Assembly: GCA_009885515.1 (NCBI GenBank)
Contig: VFKO01000090.1
Span: forward strand, 1-10,893
Length of the DNA: 10,893 bases
Origin: Rhodobiaceae bacterium
GTDB lineage: Bacteria; Pseudomonadota; Alphaproteobacteria; Micropepsales; Micropepsaceae
Reading direction: 5' to 3'
Made by a program: the position numbers and the translations under genes. This document shows positions 1 through 7,234 of this stretch, piece after piece (position 1 is the stretch's first letter; each line of letters starts with the position of its first letter). The notes beneath the pieces are model-generated. The model had not been told where the DNA came from. It saw only the letters and a list, made by a program, of their open reading frames with translations, and did not search any database.

Positions 1-65
1 CCGTGCTTGCCGGGCAAGTCGAAACGCACCAACATCTTCCAGCGACTAACCAGGGGCGCTCGTGA
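1..65 (+). CDS. Possible C-terminal tail of an upstream gene (partial)
   Basis: One frame is open from base 3 and ends at a TGA at 63-65, which overlaps the GTG start of the next gene in a GTGA arrangement. It would encode about 20 residues ending in NQGRS. Four-base overlaps of this kind are typical of co-transcribed bacterial genes, and this is the only reason to propose it. Another frame is open across the same bases and runs on to about base 102, so the choice is uncertain. No family can be recognised from such a short tail. Confidence 0.25.
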   Translation, partial: VLAGQVETHQHLPATNQGRS

Positions 66-916
66 AATTGATGAAAAACGCCGTCGGAATAAACAAACGT
101 GAATTGGCAGCCGCAGCAATCGGCATTTGGATAAGTGCAGAAGCAAACCCAGCACGCGCGGCTTTCGGCACCAATTGCTTGCTTCGGACGTCCCCGCTTA
201 ACCAAGCCATGGGAATTCTGAAGCGTGCCTACCCCGACTTCATTGAAGACGCAAACGAGCACGTTCTTGTTTGGCGAGACAGAACACAATTGAAAGTGCA
301 ACTATTCGCACCTGACAGGGCGCAGTCAGAGAAAATACGAAATCCCGACTTGGCCGCTCAAGCGTTGCAATTCTATCCCATCGGTAACTGTGAAATACCA
401 ACCGACCCCGATGCCGATCCAGGCCGAATTCGTTACGCGCCATTCTTTGCCAAAATGTACGGAACCGATCACGCTGCCGTCGCCGCAAACATTGTCCGCG
501 TGCCCTGGCCATCCATCGCGCGCGCTCCTTTTGTCCAAGTCACAAAAATCAACGGTGTTGCCGGTCGCTTAACGCAAGTCGCGAACGAGCTCGCCGCATT
601 CCCCAAGCCATTTCACAAATACTTCGACAACCCCGCCGGCGGTTTCAACGCGCGCCCTATTGCAGGAACGCAACGCCCAAGCGCCCACGCGTTTGGCATC
701 GCCGTCGACATCAACACCGCTCAATCGGACTATTGGCGCGATGAACTGAACGGCGCGCCGGGCGAACCCGCGACCTGGCGCCACAAAGCCTTCCCCAAAA
801 ACCGTATCCCCTTCGAGATCGTTGAAGTCTTCGAACGCCAAGGCTTCATCTGGGGCGGCAAGTGGTACCACTACGACACGATGCATTTCGAGTACCGGCC
901 GGAGTTGCTGCTTTAA
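62..916 (+). CDS. M15-family zinc peptidase (VanY / L-Ala-D-Glu type), probably exported
   Basis: This 284-residue protein is probably a zinc peptidase that cuts peptidoglycan stem peptides in the periplasm. Its C-terminal third carries the M15 signature: SAHAFGIAVDIN supplies zinc ligands H209 and D216, and DTMHFEYRP supplies H275 with D272 in the catalytic-acid position seen in M15C enzymes such as Ply500. W-G-G before the last motif is also typical. The N terminus (residues 13-33) is moderately hydrophobic and ends in ARA-A, a plausible signal peptidase I site after residue 33, although the hydrophobic core is weak. Residues 35-190 match no domain I recognise. The GTG start at 62 is preferred because AGGGG (52-56) lies 5 bases upstream; an in-frame ATG nine bases later is the alternative. 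It ends 15 bases from the convergent glyS stop. The 5' half is noticeably more AT-rich than the neighbouring genes. Confidence 0.8.
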   Translation: MKLMKNAVGINKRELAAAAIGIWISAEANPARAAFGTNCLLRTSPLNQAMGILKRAYPDFIEDANEHVLVWRDRTQLKVQLFAPDRAQSEKIRNPDLAAQALQFYPIGNCEIPTDPDADPGRIRYAPFFAKMYGTDHAAVAANIVRVPWPSIARAPFVQVTKINGVAGRLTQVANELAAFPKPFHKYFDNPAGGFNARPIAGTQRPSAHAFGIAVDINTAQSDYWRDELNGAPGEPATWRHKAFPKNRIPFEIVEVFERQGFIWGGKWYHYDTMHFEYRPELLL

Positions 917-931
917 TCCGGTCCGCCCGGT

Positions 932-3025
932 CTATCCTTCGATCTTCGAGAAATCGGCGACGCTGTGCATGGCTCCGCGGATTTCGCTCAGAAGCTTAAG
1001 GCGGTTCTCGCGCAGTTTCGGGTCTGCGTCGTTGACGGTGACTTTCTCGAAGAAGGCATCGACCGGCGCACGCAGGCGGGACATGGCGCGCATGGCTTCC
1101 TCGAAACGCTCTTGTTGAACCTCGGCAGCGATCAAGTCGTTGGCGATGGCGAGGGATTTGAACAGTTCGACTTCCTGCGGCACTTCGAGAAGGGCAACGT
1201 CAGGCTTGCCAGTGAAGCCCGCGTGCTTGGCGTCTTTCTTCTTTTCCTTGCCCTCTTCGATTTTGAGAATGTTTAGCGCACGCTTATAGCCCGAGAGCAG
1301 GTTCGTTCCGTCGTCGGTGGCAAGGAATTTTTGCAGAGCCTCTACGCGGCGAACAATGAGGACGAGGTCGTCCTGGTTGCCGAGAGAAAACACGGCATCC
1401 ACCAAATCGTGTCGTGTTCCTTTTTCGCGAAGTGCGGCCTTGAGGCGCTCGGCGAAGAACGCAAGAAGTGCCTCAGTGGCCTGCGCCCCAAACGACGCGC
1501 CGCGCTGATTTCGGTGAAGCTGCAAAGCGCCGGAAAAAACCTGCGTCAACGGCAACCGGAGTTGACGCTCGATGACGATGCGCACCACGCCCAACGCCGC
1601 GCGGCGCAGCGCGAAAGGATCTTTCGATCCCGTTGGCTTTTCGTCGGCGCCGAACATGCCCACAAGTGTGTCCAGCTTCTCAGCCAACGCAACGGATGCG
1701 CCGACGGCGCTCGCTGGCAGACTGTCAGCGGGACCTTGCGGCCTGTAGTGGTCGCGGATGGCGTCAGCGACAACGTGCGAAAGCCCCTCAGACAGCGCCA
1801 GGTATCCGCCGATCAAGCCTTGAACCTCCGGAAACTCTCCGACTGTCCCCGAAACCAAATCAGCCTTGCAAAGCGATGCGGCCTGTTGCGCCGCGGCGGC
1901 TTCGCCCGGCTGAATGCGATCAATCAGGTCCTTGGTCAACGCCCGCATACGCTCGACACGCTCATACTGCGTGCCGAGCTTGGCGTGAAAGACAATGTGC
2001 TTTAGTTCGTCGACGCGACTGGCAAGTGACCGTTTCTTGTCCTGATCCCAGAAAAACTTCGCGTCGGAGAGGCGCGCCCGTAACACGCGCTCGTTGCCCG
2101 CCACGACGTTCTTGCCGCCGTCTTTGGTGATCATGTTCGAGATCACCACGAATTTGTTCGCGAGGCCGCCCGTCTTGGGGTCTTTGAGCGCGAAGTATTT
2201 CTGGTTTGCGCGCATGGTCGAGATCAGGATTTCTTGCGGCACGTCCAGGAAGGCTTTGTCGAACTGGCCGATGAGTGCCACGGGCCATTCGACCAACCCT
2301 GCTACTTCGTCGGCGAGCGTTTCGTCCGCGATGAGTTCGAGGTTTTGCGCGTGGGCGAGTTGTTTGGCGTCGTGCAGGATTATGGCTTTGCGCTCAGTGG
2401 GGTCGAGAATGGCGTGGGCCCGCTTCAGTTTCTCGACATAGTCATCGAAGCGGCGGACTTCGAACACATCGTTACCCAGAAAACGATGGCCGCGCGTTTT
2501 GTTGCCCGTTTTGATGCCGCTGATTTCGAAGGGCACCACCTCGCCGTCAAAGGTGCAGAGGATCGAGTGCAGCGGGCGTACCCAGGTGAGGTCGCCCGCG
2601 CCCCAGCGTTGCTGCTTCGGCCACGGGAAGCTGCGGATGATTTCGGGAATAATCTCGACCAGCACCGCCGGTGTCGGGCGGCCTTTGCGCTCCGTGACCG
2701 CGAGATAGAAATCGCCTTTCGGCTCTTTCTGGATTTTCAACTGGTCTTTGCTAAGGCCAGTCGAGCGCAAGAAGCCCTGGATCGCGGCGTCGGGCGCGTC
2801 GACCTTCGGGCCCTTGCGTTCTTCTCTGACGTCCGATTGGCTCGCGGGCAAACCCTCGATCACCAAAACGAGACGCCGCGGCGTTGCAAAACCACGCGCG
2901 CCTTCGTTCAAGAAACCGCGATCCGTCAGCGCACCGACGACAAGCCGTTCCAAATCGCGTGCGGCAGCCGCTTGCATGCGCGCCGGAATTTCTTCGGAGA
3001 AGAGTTCAAGGAGAAGTTGGGGCAT
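932..3025 (-). CDS. glyS: Glycine--tRNA ligase beta subunit
   Basis: This is the beta subunit of the heterotetrameric (alpha2beta2) bacterial glycyl-tRNA synthetase, which binds and positions tRNA-Gly while the alpha subunit carries the aminoacylation site. At 697 residues it has the normal length. The N terminus MPQLLLELFSEEIPARMQ is the diagnostic opening of GlyS. Further family blocks are RWGAGDLTWVRPLHSILC (about residues 140-157), FLDVPQEILISTMRANQKYF (about 260-280) and NERVLRARLSDAKFFWDQD (about 310-330). The tail from about residue 575 corresponds to the DALR-like anticodon-binding region. The ATG at 3025 begins immediately after the TAG of glyQ with no intervening base, so translation is almost certainly coupled to glyQ. 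It is the last gene of the gatB-glyQ-glyS run. No clear terminator hairpin follows in the 15 bases before the convergent peptidase gene. Confidence 0.97.
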   Translation of the reverse strand: MPQLLLELFSEEIPARMQAAAARDLERLVVGALTDRGFLNEGARGFATPRRLVLVIEGLPASQSDVREERKGPKVDAPDAAIQGFLRSTGLSKDQLKIQKEPKGDFYLAVTERKGRPTPAVLVEIIPEIIRSFPWPKQQRWGAGDLTWVRPLHSILCTFDGEVVPFEISGIKTGNKTRGHRFLGNDVFEVRRFDDYVEKLKRAHAILDPTERKAIILHDAKQLAHAQNLELIADETLADEVAGLVEWPVALIGQFDKAFLDVPQEILISTMRANQKYFALKDPKTGGLANKFVVISNMITKDGGKNVVAGNERVLRARLSDAKFFWDQDKKRSLASRVDELKHIVFHAKLGTQYERVERMRALTKDLIDRIQPGEAAAAQQAASLCKADLVSGTVGEFPEVQGLIGGYLALSEGLSHVVADAIRDHYRPQGPADSLPASAVGASVALAEKLDTLVGMFGADEKPTGSKDPFALRRAALGVVRIVIERQLRLPLTQVFSGALQLHRNQRGASFGAQATEALLAFFAERLKAALREKGTRHDLVDAVFSLGNQDDLVLIVRRVEALQKFLATDDGTNLLSGYKRALNILKIEEGKEKKKDAKHAGFTGKPDVALLEVPQEVELFKSLAIANDLIAAEVQQERFEEAMRAMSRLRAPVDAFFEKVTVNDADPKLRENRLKLLSEIRGAMHSVADFSKIEG

Positions 3026-3982
3026 CTAACGTCCCATCCCGCTCTGGCCCGCGCCCAGCGTCATGCCTTGCGGGCTATCGATCCAGGCTTGGGCGCATTC
3101 TTTGGCCAGCGCGCGGACGCGGCCGATATAGGCCTGGCGTTCGGTGACACTGATGACGCCGCGCGCGTCCAAAAGATTGAACGTCTGGCTGGCGTGGATG
3201 CATTGCTCGTACGCAGGAAGCACGTGGCGCCAGTTTTCGTGAGCAGCACTGCGGCCAACTTTGCGCGACAACAATTTCTGTGACTCCGCCTCGGCATCTT
3301 TGAAATGCTGAAACAAAGCCTCGGTCGTCGCGTGCTCGAAATTATAGCCCGACTGTTCAACTTCGTTCTGATGGTAGACGTCGCCCCAACTCATAAAATC
3401 TGGCGACTGGCGGTTCATCGTATTGTAGGCCAAATCAAATCCATTATCGACGCCCTGCACGTACATCGCCAAGCGCTCGAGGCCATAGGTGATCTCGGCG
3501 GAAACCGGACGGCAATCAATGCCGCCAACCTGCTGGAAATAGGTGAACTGCGTCACCTCCATGCCGTCGCACCAAACCTCCCAACCCAACCCCCAGGCGC
3601 CAAGCGTTGGGCTCTCCCAATCATCTTCGACAAAACGAATATCATGCTCGTCGGGCGAAATCCCAAGCGCCTTCAGTGATCCCAGATAAAGCTCGATCAC
3701 GTCATCGGGCGATGGCTTCAGGATCACCTGGAACTGATAGTAACGCTGAAAGCGGTTCGGATTGTCGCCATAGCGCCCATCCTTCGGCCGCCGGCACGGC
3801 TGAACATACGCGGCCTTCCACGGTTTGGGGCCGAGCGCGCGCAAAGTCGTCGCCGGATGAAACGTACCCGCACCCATCTCCATGTCATAGGGCTGCAGCA
3901 GCACGCAGCCCCGCTCCGCCCAATAATGTTGCAGCGTCAGGATCAGGCCCTGGAACGAACGGTCAGGTTGAGGGGACACCAT
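3026..3982 (-). CDS. glyQ: Glycine--tRNA ligase alpha subunit
   Basis: This is the catalytic class II subunit of bacterial-type glycyl-tRNA synthetase, forming glycyl-adenylate and charging tRNA-Gly together with GlyS. The family blocks are plain: FQGLILTLQHYWAERGC near the N terminus, LLQPYDMEMGAGTFHPATTL (about 32-51), and YVQPCRRPKDGRYGDNPNRF (about 60-80) with the class II arginines. The ATG at 3982-3980 is chosen over an in-frame TTG one codon upstream because it shares its A with the gatB TGA stop (TGATG on the minus strand), and GGGG sits 5 bases before it inside the gatB 3' end. From this ATG the protein is 318 residues, a usual length for the family. Coupled to gatB upstream and to glyS downstream, it should be co-translated with both. 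Confidence 0.97.
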   Translation of the reverse strand: MVSPQPDRSFQGLILTLQHYWAERGCVLLQPYDMEMGAGTFHPATTLRALGPKPWKAAYVQPCRRPKDGRYGDNPNRFQRYYQFQVILKPSPDDVIELYLGSLKALGISPDEHDIRFVEDDWESPTLGAWGLGWEVWCDGMEVTQFTYFQQVGGIDCRPVSAEITYGLERLAMYVQGVDNGFDLAYNTMNRQSPDFMSWGDVYHQNEVEQSGYNFEHATTEALFQHFKDAEAESQKLLSRKVGRSAAHENWRHVLPAYEQCIHASQTFNLLDARGVISVTERQAYIGRVRALAKECAQAWIDSPQGMTLGAGQSGMGR

Positions 3983-5466
3983 CAAATCCCCAACTTCTTC
4001 TTCAACACCTCGTTCACCGCCTGCGGATTGGCCTTGCCGCCCGTGGCCACCATCACTTGGCCCACAAACCAGCCCAGCATCGAAGGCTTGGCCTTCACCT
4101 GCTCAACCTTTTGCGGATTGGCCGCGATCACCTGATCGACCGCCGCCTCGATCGCGCCCGTATCCGTCACCTGGCGCAAGCCTCGCTTCTCCACGATTTG
4201 CCTGGGGTCACCGCCCTCGTTCCACGCAATCTCGAACACGTCCTTGGCAATCTTTCCCGAAATCGTGTTGTCGCTGATCATCGAGACAATAGCGCCCATC
4301 GCCGCCGCCGATATCGGACTCTGGCCGATCTCCAGATCCTGCTTGTTCAGCCGCCCAAACAACTCATTGATTACCCAGTTCGCTGCCAGCTTAGCATCGC
4401 GCCCCTTGGCCACATCTTCAAAGAACGCCGCACTCTCACGCTCGGCGACCAATACGCCCGCATCGTACAGGCCAAGCCCATAGTCCCGCATGAAGCGCTC
4501 TTTCTTGTCGTCGGGCAGTTCCGGCAGCGAGGCCTTGATCCGCGCCACCAACGCATCATCGAACTCCAGCGGCAACAAATCAGGGTCCGGGAAATAGCGA
4601 TAGTCGTGCGCCTCTTCCTTCGAGCGCATCGAACGCGTTTCATTCTTCTTGGAATCGTAGAGCCGCGTCTCCTGCTTGATCGTACCACCGCCTTCGATGA
4701 CATCGATCTGGCGCCGCGCCTCGTATTCCACCGCCGCCGCCACAAAGCGCATCGAGTTCACATTCTTGATTTCACAGCGTGTGCCGAGCTCCGCTCCCGG
4801 CTTGCGCACAGAAACATTCACATCCGCGCGCATCGAGCCTTCGTCCATGTTGCCGTCGCACGTGCCCAGATAGCGCAATATCGCCCGCAGCTTTTTCAGA
4901 TAGGCCGCAGCCTCTTCCGATGAACGCAAATCCGGCCGCGACACGATCTCCATCAGTGCAACACCCGAACGGTTCAAATCGACGAACGACTGATCGGGAT
5001 GCTGATCGTGCAGCGACTTGCCCGCGTCCTGTTCCAGATGCAGCCGCTCAATCTCCACCGTGAACGACTTACCGCCCGGCATATCGACGACGACCACACC
5101 TTCGCCGACGATCGGCTGCTTGTACTGCGAAATCTGGTAGCCCGCAGGCAGATCGGGATAAAAATAATTCTTCCGGTCAAACGTCGAGCGTTTGTTGATC
5201 TTGGCCTTAAGTCCCAAGCCCGTGCGCACCGCCTGCTCGACGCAATAGCGATTGATGACCGGCAGCATCCCCGGCATTGCCGCGTCGACAAAACTCACAT
5301 GCGCATTCGGCTCGGCGCCAAATTCAGCCGACGCCCCGGAAAACAGCTTCGCTTTCGACAAGACCTGCGCATGCACTTCCATGCCAATAACAACTTCCCA
5401 CTTGCCGGTGACGCCGTCGAGCAAGGGCCCAGTCTCGGTCCGAGATGTAACAAAAGCAGTATTCAT
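3982..5466 (-). CDS. gatB: Asp-tRNA(Asn)/Glu-tRNA(Gln) amidotransferase subunit B
   Basis: GatB is the tRNA-binding and kinase subunit of GatCAB. It activates the misacylated Glu-tRNA(Gln) or Asp-tRNA(Asn) with ATP, and GatA supplies ammonia for the amidation. The 494-residue length is normal. Signature stretches are WEVVIGMEVHAQVLSKAKLF (about 23-42), DAAMPGMLPVINRYCVEQAV (about 61-80) and FDRKNYFYPDLPAGYQISQY (about 95-114). The C-terminal YqeY-like tail ends in NPQAVNEVLKKKLGI. The ATG start at 5466 has GGAG about 10 bases upstream, and the N terminus looks intact. Its partner gene gatA ends about 5 kb away at 10448 on the same strand, so the usual gatA-gatB adjacency is broken here, and gatB must be transcribed either through the inserted block or from its own promoter in 5467-6107. 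Confidence 0.97.
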   Translation of the reverse strand: MNTAFVTSRTETGPLLDGVTGKWEVVIGMEVHAQVLSKAKLFSGASAEFGAEPNAHVSFVDAAMPGMLPVINRYCVEQAVRTGLGLKAKINKRSTFDRKNYFYPDLPAGYQISQYKQPIVGEGVVVVDMPGGKSFTVEIERLHLEQDAGKSLHDQHPDQSFVDLNRSGVALMEIVSRPDLRSSEEAAAYLKKLRAILRYLGTCDGNMDEGSMRADVNVSVRKPGAELGTRCEIKNVNSMRFVAAAVEYEARRQIDVIEGGGTIKQETRLYDSKKNETRSMRSKEEAHDYRYFPDPDLLPLEFDDALVARIKASLPELPDDKKERFMRDYGLGLYDAGVLVAERESAAFFEDVAKGRDAKLAANWVINELFGRLNKQDLEIGQSPISAAAMGAIVSMISDNTISGKIAKDVFEIAWNEGGDPRQIVEKRGLRQVTDTGAIEAAVDQVIAANPQKVEQVKAKPSMLGWFVGQVMVATGGKANPQAVNEVLKKKLGI

Positions 5467-5731
5467 GAATCAAAATCTCCAGCCGCGCCAAGGCATATAC
5501 AAAGGCGCGCCGCGCTCAAACCTCAAACAACACGACTCCAATTCGTTATATCCGGCCACGCCACAGTTTCCAGCCACTTTGTCTCCTCGGCTAGTTCTCC
5601 GCCTGCTGCATCCCCGCCCGCGATCGAACCTGCGGCCGACAACCTGTGGACTGAGAGACGTCGGCCCAGGCGCCCGCAGCCGTTAACCAAAGCCGTGGCA
5701 CAAAATCGAAGGGGGGTGTGTCTATACACGT

Positions 5732-5816
5732 TTGCATGCAATCGTGCATATAAGGCGATATTTCAGCAAAAATAGAACATTTTTTCGTGAAAAGCTTATA
5801 TGCAACTTATGTGCAC
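5732..5816. repeat. Cluster of inverted and direct TGCAT-containing repeats
   Basis: The cluster opens with a perfect 10-base palindrome, TTGCATGCAA (5732-5741). GTGCATATAAG (5744-5754) follows. Its reverse complement recurs twice in tandem 40 bases later as CTTATATGCAA (5795-5805) and CTTATGTGCAC (5806-5816), each matching 10 of 11 positions. The stretch between the arms is AT-rich. The layout suggests binding sites for a dimeric regulator or a long imperfect hairpin; the function is not shown by the sequence. Confidence 0.5.
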
Positions 5817-5969
5817 GGAAAAAACGCGCATGCATACGTCCCGCCATCTGCCCACCTCCAACCGTCCCATTAAGCGCCAATTACCTCACCACCGTAATAC
5901 CCTGCGTGCCACGACATATTCAAAATACGAGCCGCAGCAGCCGTGAACCAAAAGACCTTCATCTCCCCG

Positions 5970-5989
5970 TAAAGAACATATAAAGAACA
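5970..5989. repeat. Two direct TAAAGAACA copies spaced 11 bases
   Basis: TAAAGAACA occurs at 5970-5978 and again at 5981-5989, starting 11 bases apart, close to one DNA helical turn. This spacing suits a protein binding two same-face sites, but with such AT-rich words chance is quite possible. Confidence 0.3.
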
Positions 5990-6052
5990 ATAAATCCGCT
6001 CAGTCAACTGCAATTCCAACCACCTCCAGCCTCCGCCAACACATAATTTTTA

Positions 6053-6101
6053 TTGCCAAAATGTTTGCATGATATACAGTAGACGTGAGTAGATCATGGA
6101 G
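6053..6101 (+). promoter_or_regulatory. Candidate vapBC promoter, operator and ribosome binding site
   Basis: TTGCCA (6053-6058) and TACAGT (6075-6080) are separated by 16 bases and resemble a sigma-70 type -35/-10 pair. A CATGAT / ATCATG inverted repeat (6068-6073 and 6093-6098) straddles the -10 element, where an autoregulating AbrB-type VapB would be expected to bind. TGGAG (6097-6101) lies 6 bases before the ATG at 6108 and favours that start. The arms are only 6 bases, so the operator is an inference. Confidence 0.35.
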
Positions 6102-6107
6102 ACACCG

Positions 6108-6338
6108 ATGCGCATTGCAAAGTGGGGCAACAGCCTTGCGGTACGCCTGCCCAAAGCCGTAGTCGAGGCGCTTGGCCTGAAGGAGGGCGACAAAATCGAA
6201 ATTCAGGTTTTGGGCGCCCGCGCGCTCGAAGTCGGCAAGCAGCCTTCGCCGAAGTCCCTGCTGACGCGGCTGCGGCGCTTGCGCGGCCGCTTGCCCGAAG
6301 GCTTTAAGTTCGACCGGCTGGAAGCGAATGAGCGTTGA
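6108..6338 (+). CDS. vapB: VapB-type antitoxin, AbrB/MazE DNA-binding fold
   Basis: This 76-residue protein is the likely antitoxin of the VapC encoded next. It should neutralise the RNase by wrapping a C-terminal tail around its active site and repress its own promoter. Residues 1-45 show the swapped-hairpin AbrB/MazE pattern: MRIAKWGNSLAVRLPKAVVE, then GLKEGDKIEI. The C-terminal half is basic and arginine-rich (LLTRLRRLRGRL) and ends in an acidic/aromatic toxin-binding-like segment. The ATG at 6108 is chosen because TGGAG is 6 bases upstream and the product then begins at the usual MRIAKWGNS; an in-frame ATG at 6096 would add four residues. It overlaps vapC by 11 bases (6328-6338), the usual coupling in this family. 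Confidence 0.9.
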   Translation: MRIAKWGNSLAVRLPKAVVEALGLKEGDKIEIQVLGARALEVGKQPSPKSLLTRLRRLRGRLPEGFKFDRLEANER

Positions 6339-6735
6339 GCGGGCCTTCATCGACACCAACGTCATCGTCTATTTGTTATCGAGCGACCGCGCCAAGGCGG
6401 ACCGCGCCGAAGCCGTGGTCGCCGAAGGTGGCGTCGTCAGCGTGCAGGTGCTGAACGAATTCGTTTCTGTCGCCCGGCGAAAATTGGCGCTTGACTGGCC
6501 GGCGGTCCGCGAAGTTCTGCGGGCGGTACGCGCCAACTGCGCCGTTGCGGCGCTGACGGAAGAAATCCACGACCGCGCGCTCACGGTCGCGGAAAAGACT
6601 GGCGTGCACATCTACGATGCCGCCATCATTGCAGCCGCCAGCGCCAACAACTGCAAACGCCTCTACACCGAAGACCTGACCCACGGGCAACGGATCGACG
6701 GTGTGCGCATCGAGAACCCGTTCAAACCGGCGTGA
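6328..6735 (+). CDS. vapC: VapC-type PIN-domain ribonuclease toxin
   Basis: The 135-residue product is a PIN-domain endoribonuclease, the toxin of a type II pair; VapC proteins commonly cut tRNA or rRNA and stop growth when released from VapB. All four expected acidic metal-binding positions are visible: D9 in FIDTNVIVYL, E44 in VLNEFV, D97 in HIYDAAIIAAA and D116 in LYTEDLTHG. Length and order agree with a complete, functional toxin. Its start lies inside the end of vapB, so production depends on antitoxin translation. Directly downstream lies the remnant of a second, different toxin gene (higB). Which RNA it cleaves cannot be told from the sequence. Confidence 0.93.
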   Translation: MSVERAFIDTNVIVYLLSSDRAKADRAEAVVAEGGVVSVQVLNEFVSVARRKLALDWPAVREVLRAVRANCAVAALTEEIHDRALTVAEKTGVHIYDAAIIAAASANNCKRLYTEDLTHGQRIDGVRIENPFKPA

Positions 6736-6837
6736 AACGTGGGTGACGCGGGATACGGCGATTTGTATCACGCCCCCGCATTTCCGAATTGCAAACGCTG
6801 TATCAGCCATGGCGAAAAGATGTCTACTCTGACGTTA

Positions 6838-6930
6838 CTACATTCGATCCGGATCAACGACCAGTTCCGCGCCTGCTTTGTTTGGACGAAGGAAGGCCCG
6901 GCCGAGGTCGAGATCGTGGATTACCATTAG
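6838..6930 (+). pseudogene. HigB toxin remnant (C-terminal 30 codons only)
   Basis: The frame ending at the TAG at 6928-6930 reads HSIRINDQFRACFVW and then EVEIVDYH. This is the conserved end of HigB toxins (RelE/ParE-fold RNases of about 92 residues), which stands directly before higA in intact operons. The preceding roughly 60 residues of HigB are absent: bases 6736-6837, up to the vapC stop, match no HigB sequence that I recognise in any frame. The frame stays open back to an ATG at 6739, so a 63-residue product with a foreign N terminus is formally possible. It would lack the N-terminal helices of HigB, although the C-terminal R and H often involved in catalysis remain. It lies 13 bases before higA. 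Confidence 0.75.
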
Positions 6931-6943
6931 AGGATTGTTGCTC

Positions 6944-7234
6944 ATGGCCAAGAAGCTCAAGCCCATGCATCCCGGCGAGGTTCTGCGGGAGGAATTCCTC
7001 GTTCCGCTGAAGATGTCGGCGGGCGCGCTCGCCAAGGCGTGCGGCTTGCCCCGCACGCGGATCGAGCGGATTGCTGGCGAACAGACCGGCATCACCGCCG
7101 ATACGGCGCTTCGTCTCGGCAAAGCGCTCGGCACGACGGCGCAGCTGTGGCTCAATCTGCAGAACGACTATGACGTCCAAATCGCCAAGCGCGATCTCGG
7201 CAGAGCCCTCGATCGCATCGAGGCCGTCAATTAG
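6944..7234 (+). CDS. higA: HigA-type antitoxin, XRE-family helix-turn-helix
   Basis: This 96-residue protein is a HigA antitoxin, normally pairing with HigB and repressing the higBA promoter. It opens with the HigA hallmark PMHPGEVLREEFLVPL (residues 7-22). The helix-turn-helix follows at about residues 25-62 (SAGALAKACGLPRTRIERI, then GITADTALRLGKALG). The usual end block QLWLNLQNDYDVQIAK (about 68-83) is also present. The ATG at 6944 is chosen over an in-frame upstream start at 6878 because the family begins here and AGAGG (6929-6933) is about 10 bases upstream. Its toxin gene is reduced to a short 3' fragment, so it may act as an orphan antitoxin or a stand-alone regulator. Convergent with the adenylate cyclase gene 113 bases away. 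Confidence 0.93.
   Translation: MAKKLKPMHPGEVLREEFLVPLKMSAGALAKACGLPRTRIERIAGEQTGITADTALRLGKALGTTAQLWLNLQNDYDVQIAKRDLGRALDRIEAVN

Larger units (their letters stand above)
5467..6107. other. Gene-free divergent intergenic region between gatB and vapB
   Basis: About 640 bases separate two divergent gene starts. Open frames here are short, lack good ribosome binding sites and show no recognisable family. The part next to gatB (to about 5720) is GC-rich; 5720-5850 is AT-rich and full of TGCAT/ATGCA words with inverted and direct repeats; 5850-6060 is moderately AT-rich with two TAAAGAACA copies. The promoters of gatB-glyQ-glyS and of vapBC should lie here, but for gatB I cannot point to a convincing -35/-10 pair. 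No tRNA cloverleaf could be built. It may also contain the left edge of the block inserted between gatA and gatB. Confidence 0.6.

Noticed and set aside
2234..3283. Long plus-strand open frame (349 codons) opposite glyS and glyQ
   Set aside because: It is antisense to two certain genes, has no family-like motifs, and long antisense frames are expected in GC-rich coding DNA.
3607..4923. Long plus-strand open frame (438 codons) opposite glyQ and gatB
   Set aside because: Composition is dominated by H, R and P as in antisense shadows, with no recognisable domain; the minus-strand genes are certain.
5622..5630. GGTTCGATC on the minus strand, like a tRNA T-loop
   Set aside because: The flanking bases do not pair into a 5-bp T-stem and no acceptor or anticodon arm could be built around it.
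5523..5741. 72-codon minus-strand frame upstream of gatB
   Set aside because: It needs a TTG start without a clear ribosome binding site and has no family likeness, although it lies in a gene-free gap and so cannot be excluded fully.
5467..6107. Replication origin or CRISPR-like array in the gap
   Set aside because: No run of DnaA boxes matching TTATCCACA and no regularly spaced identical repeats; the repeated words are too few and too short.
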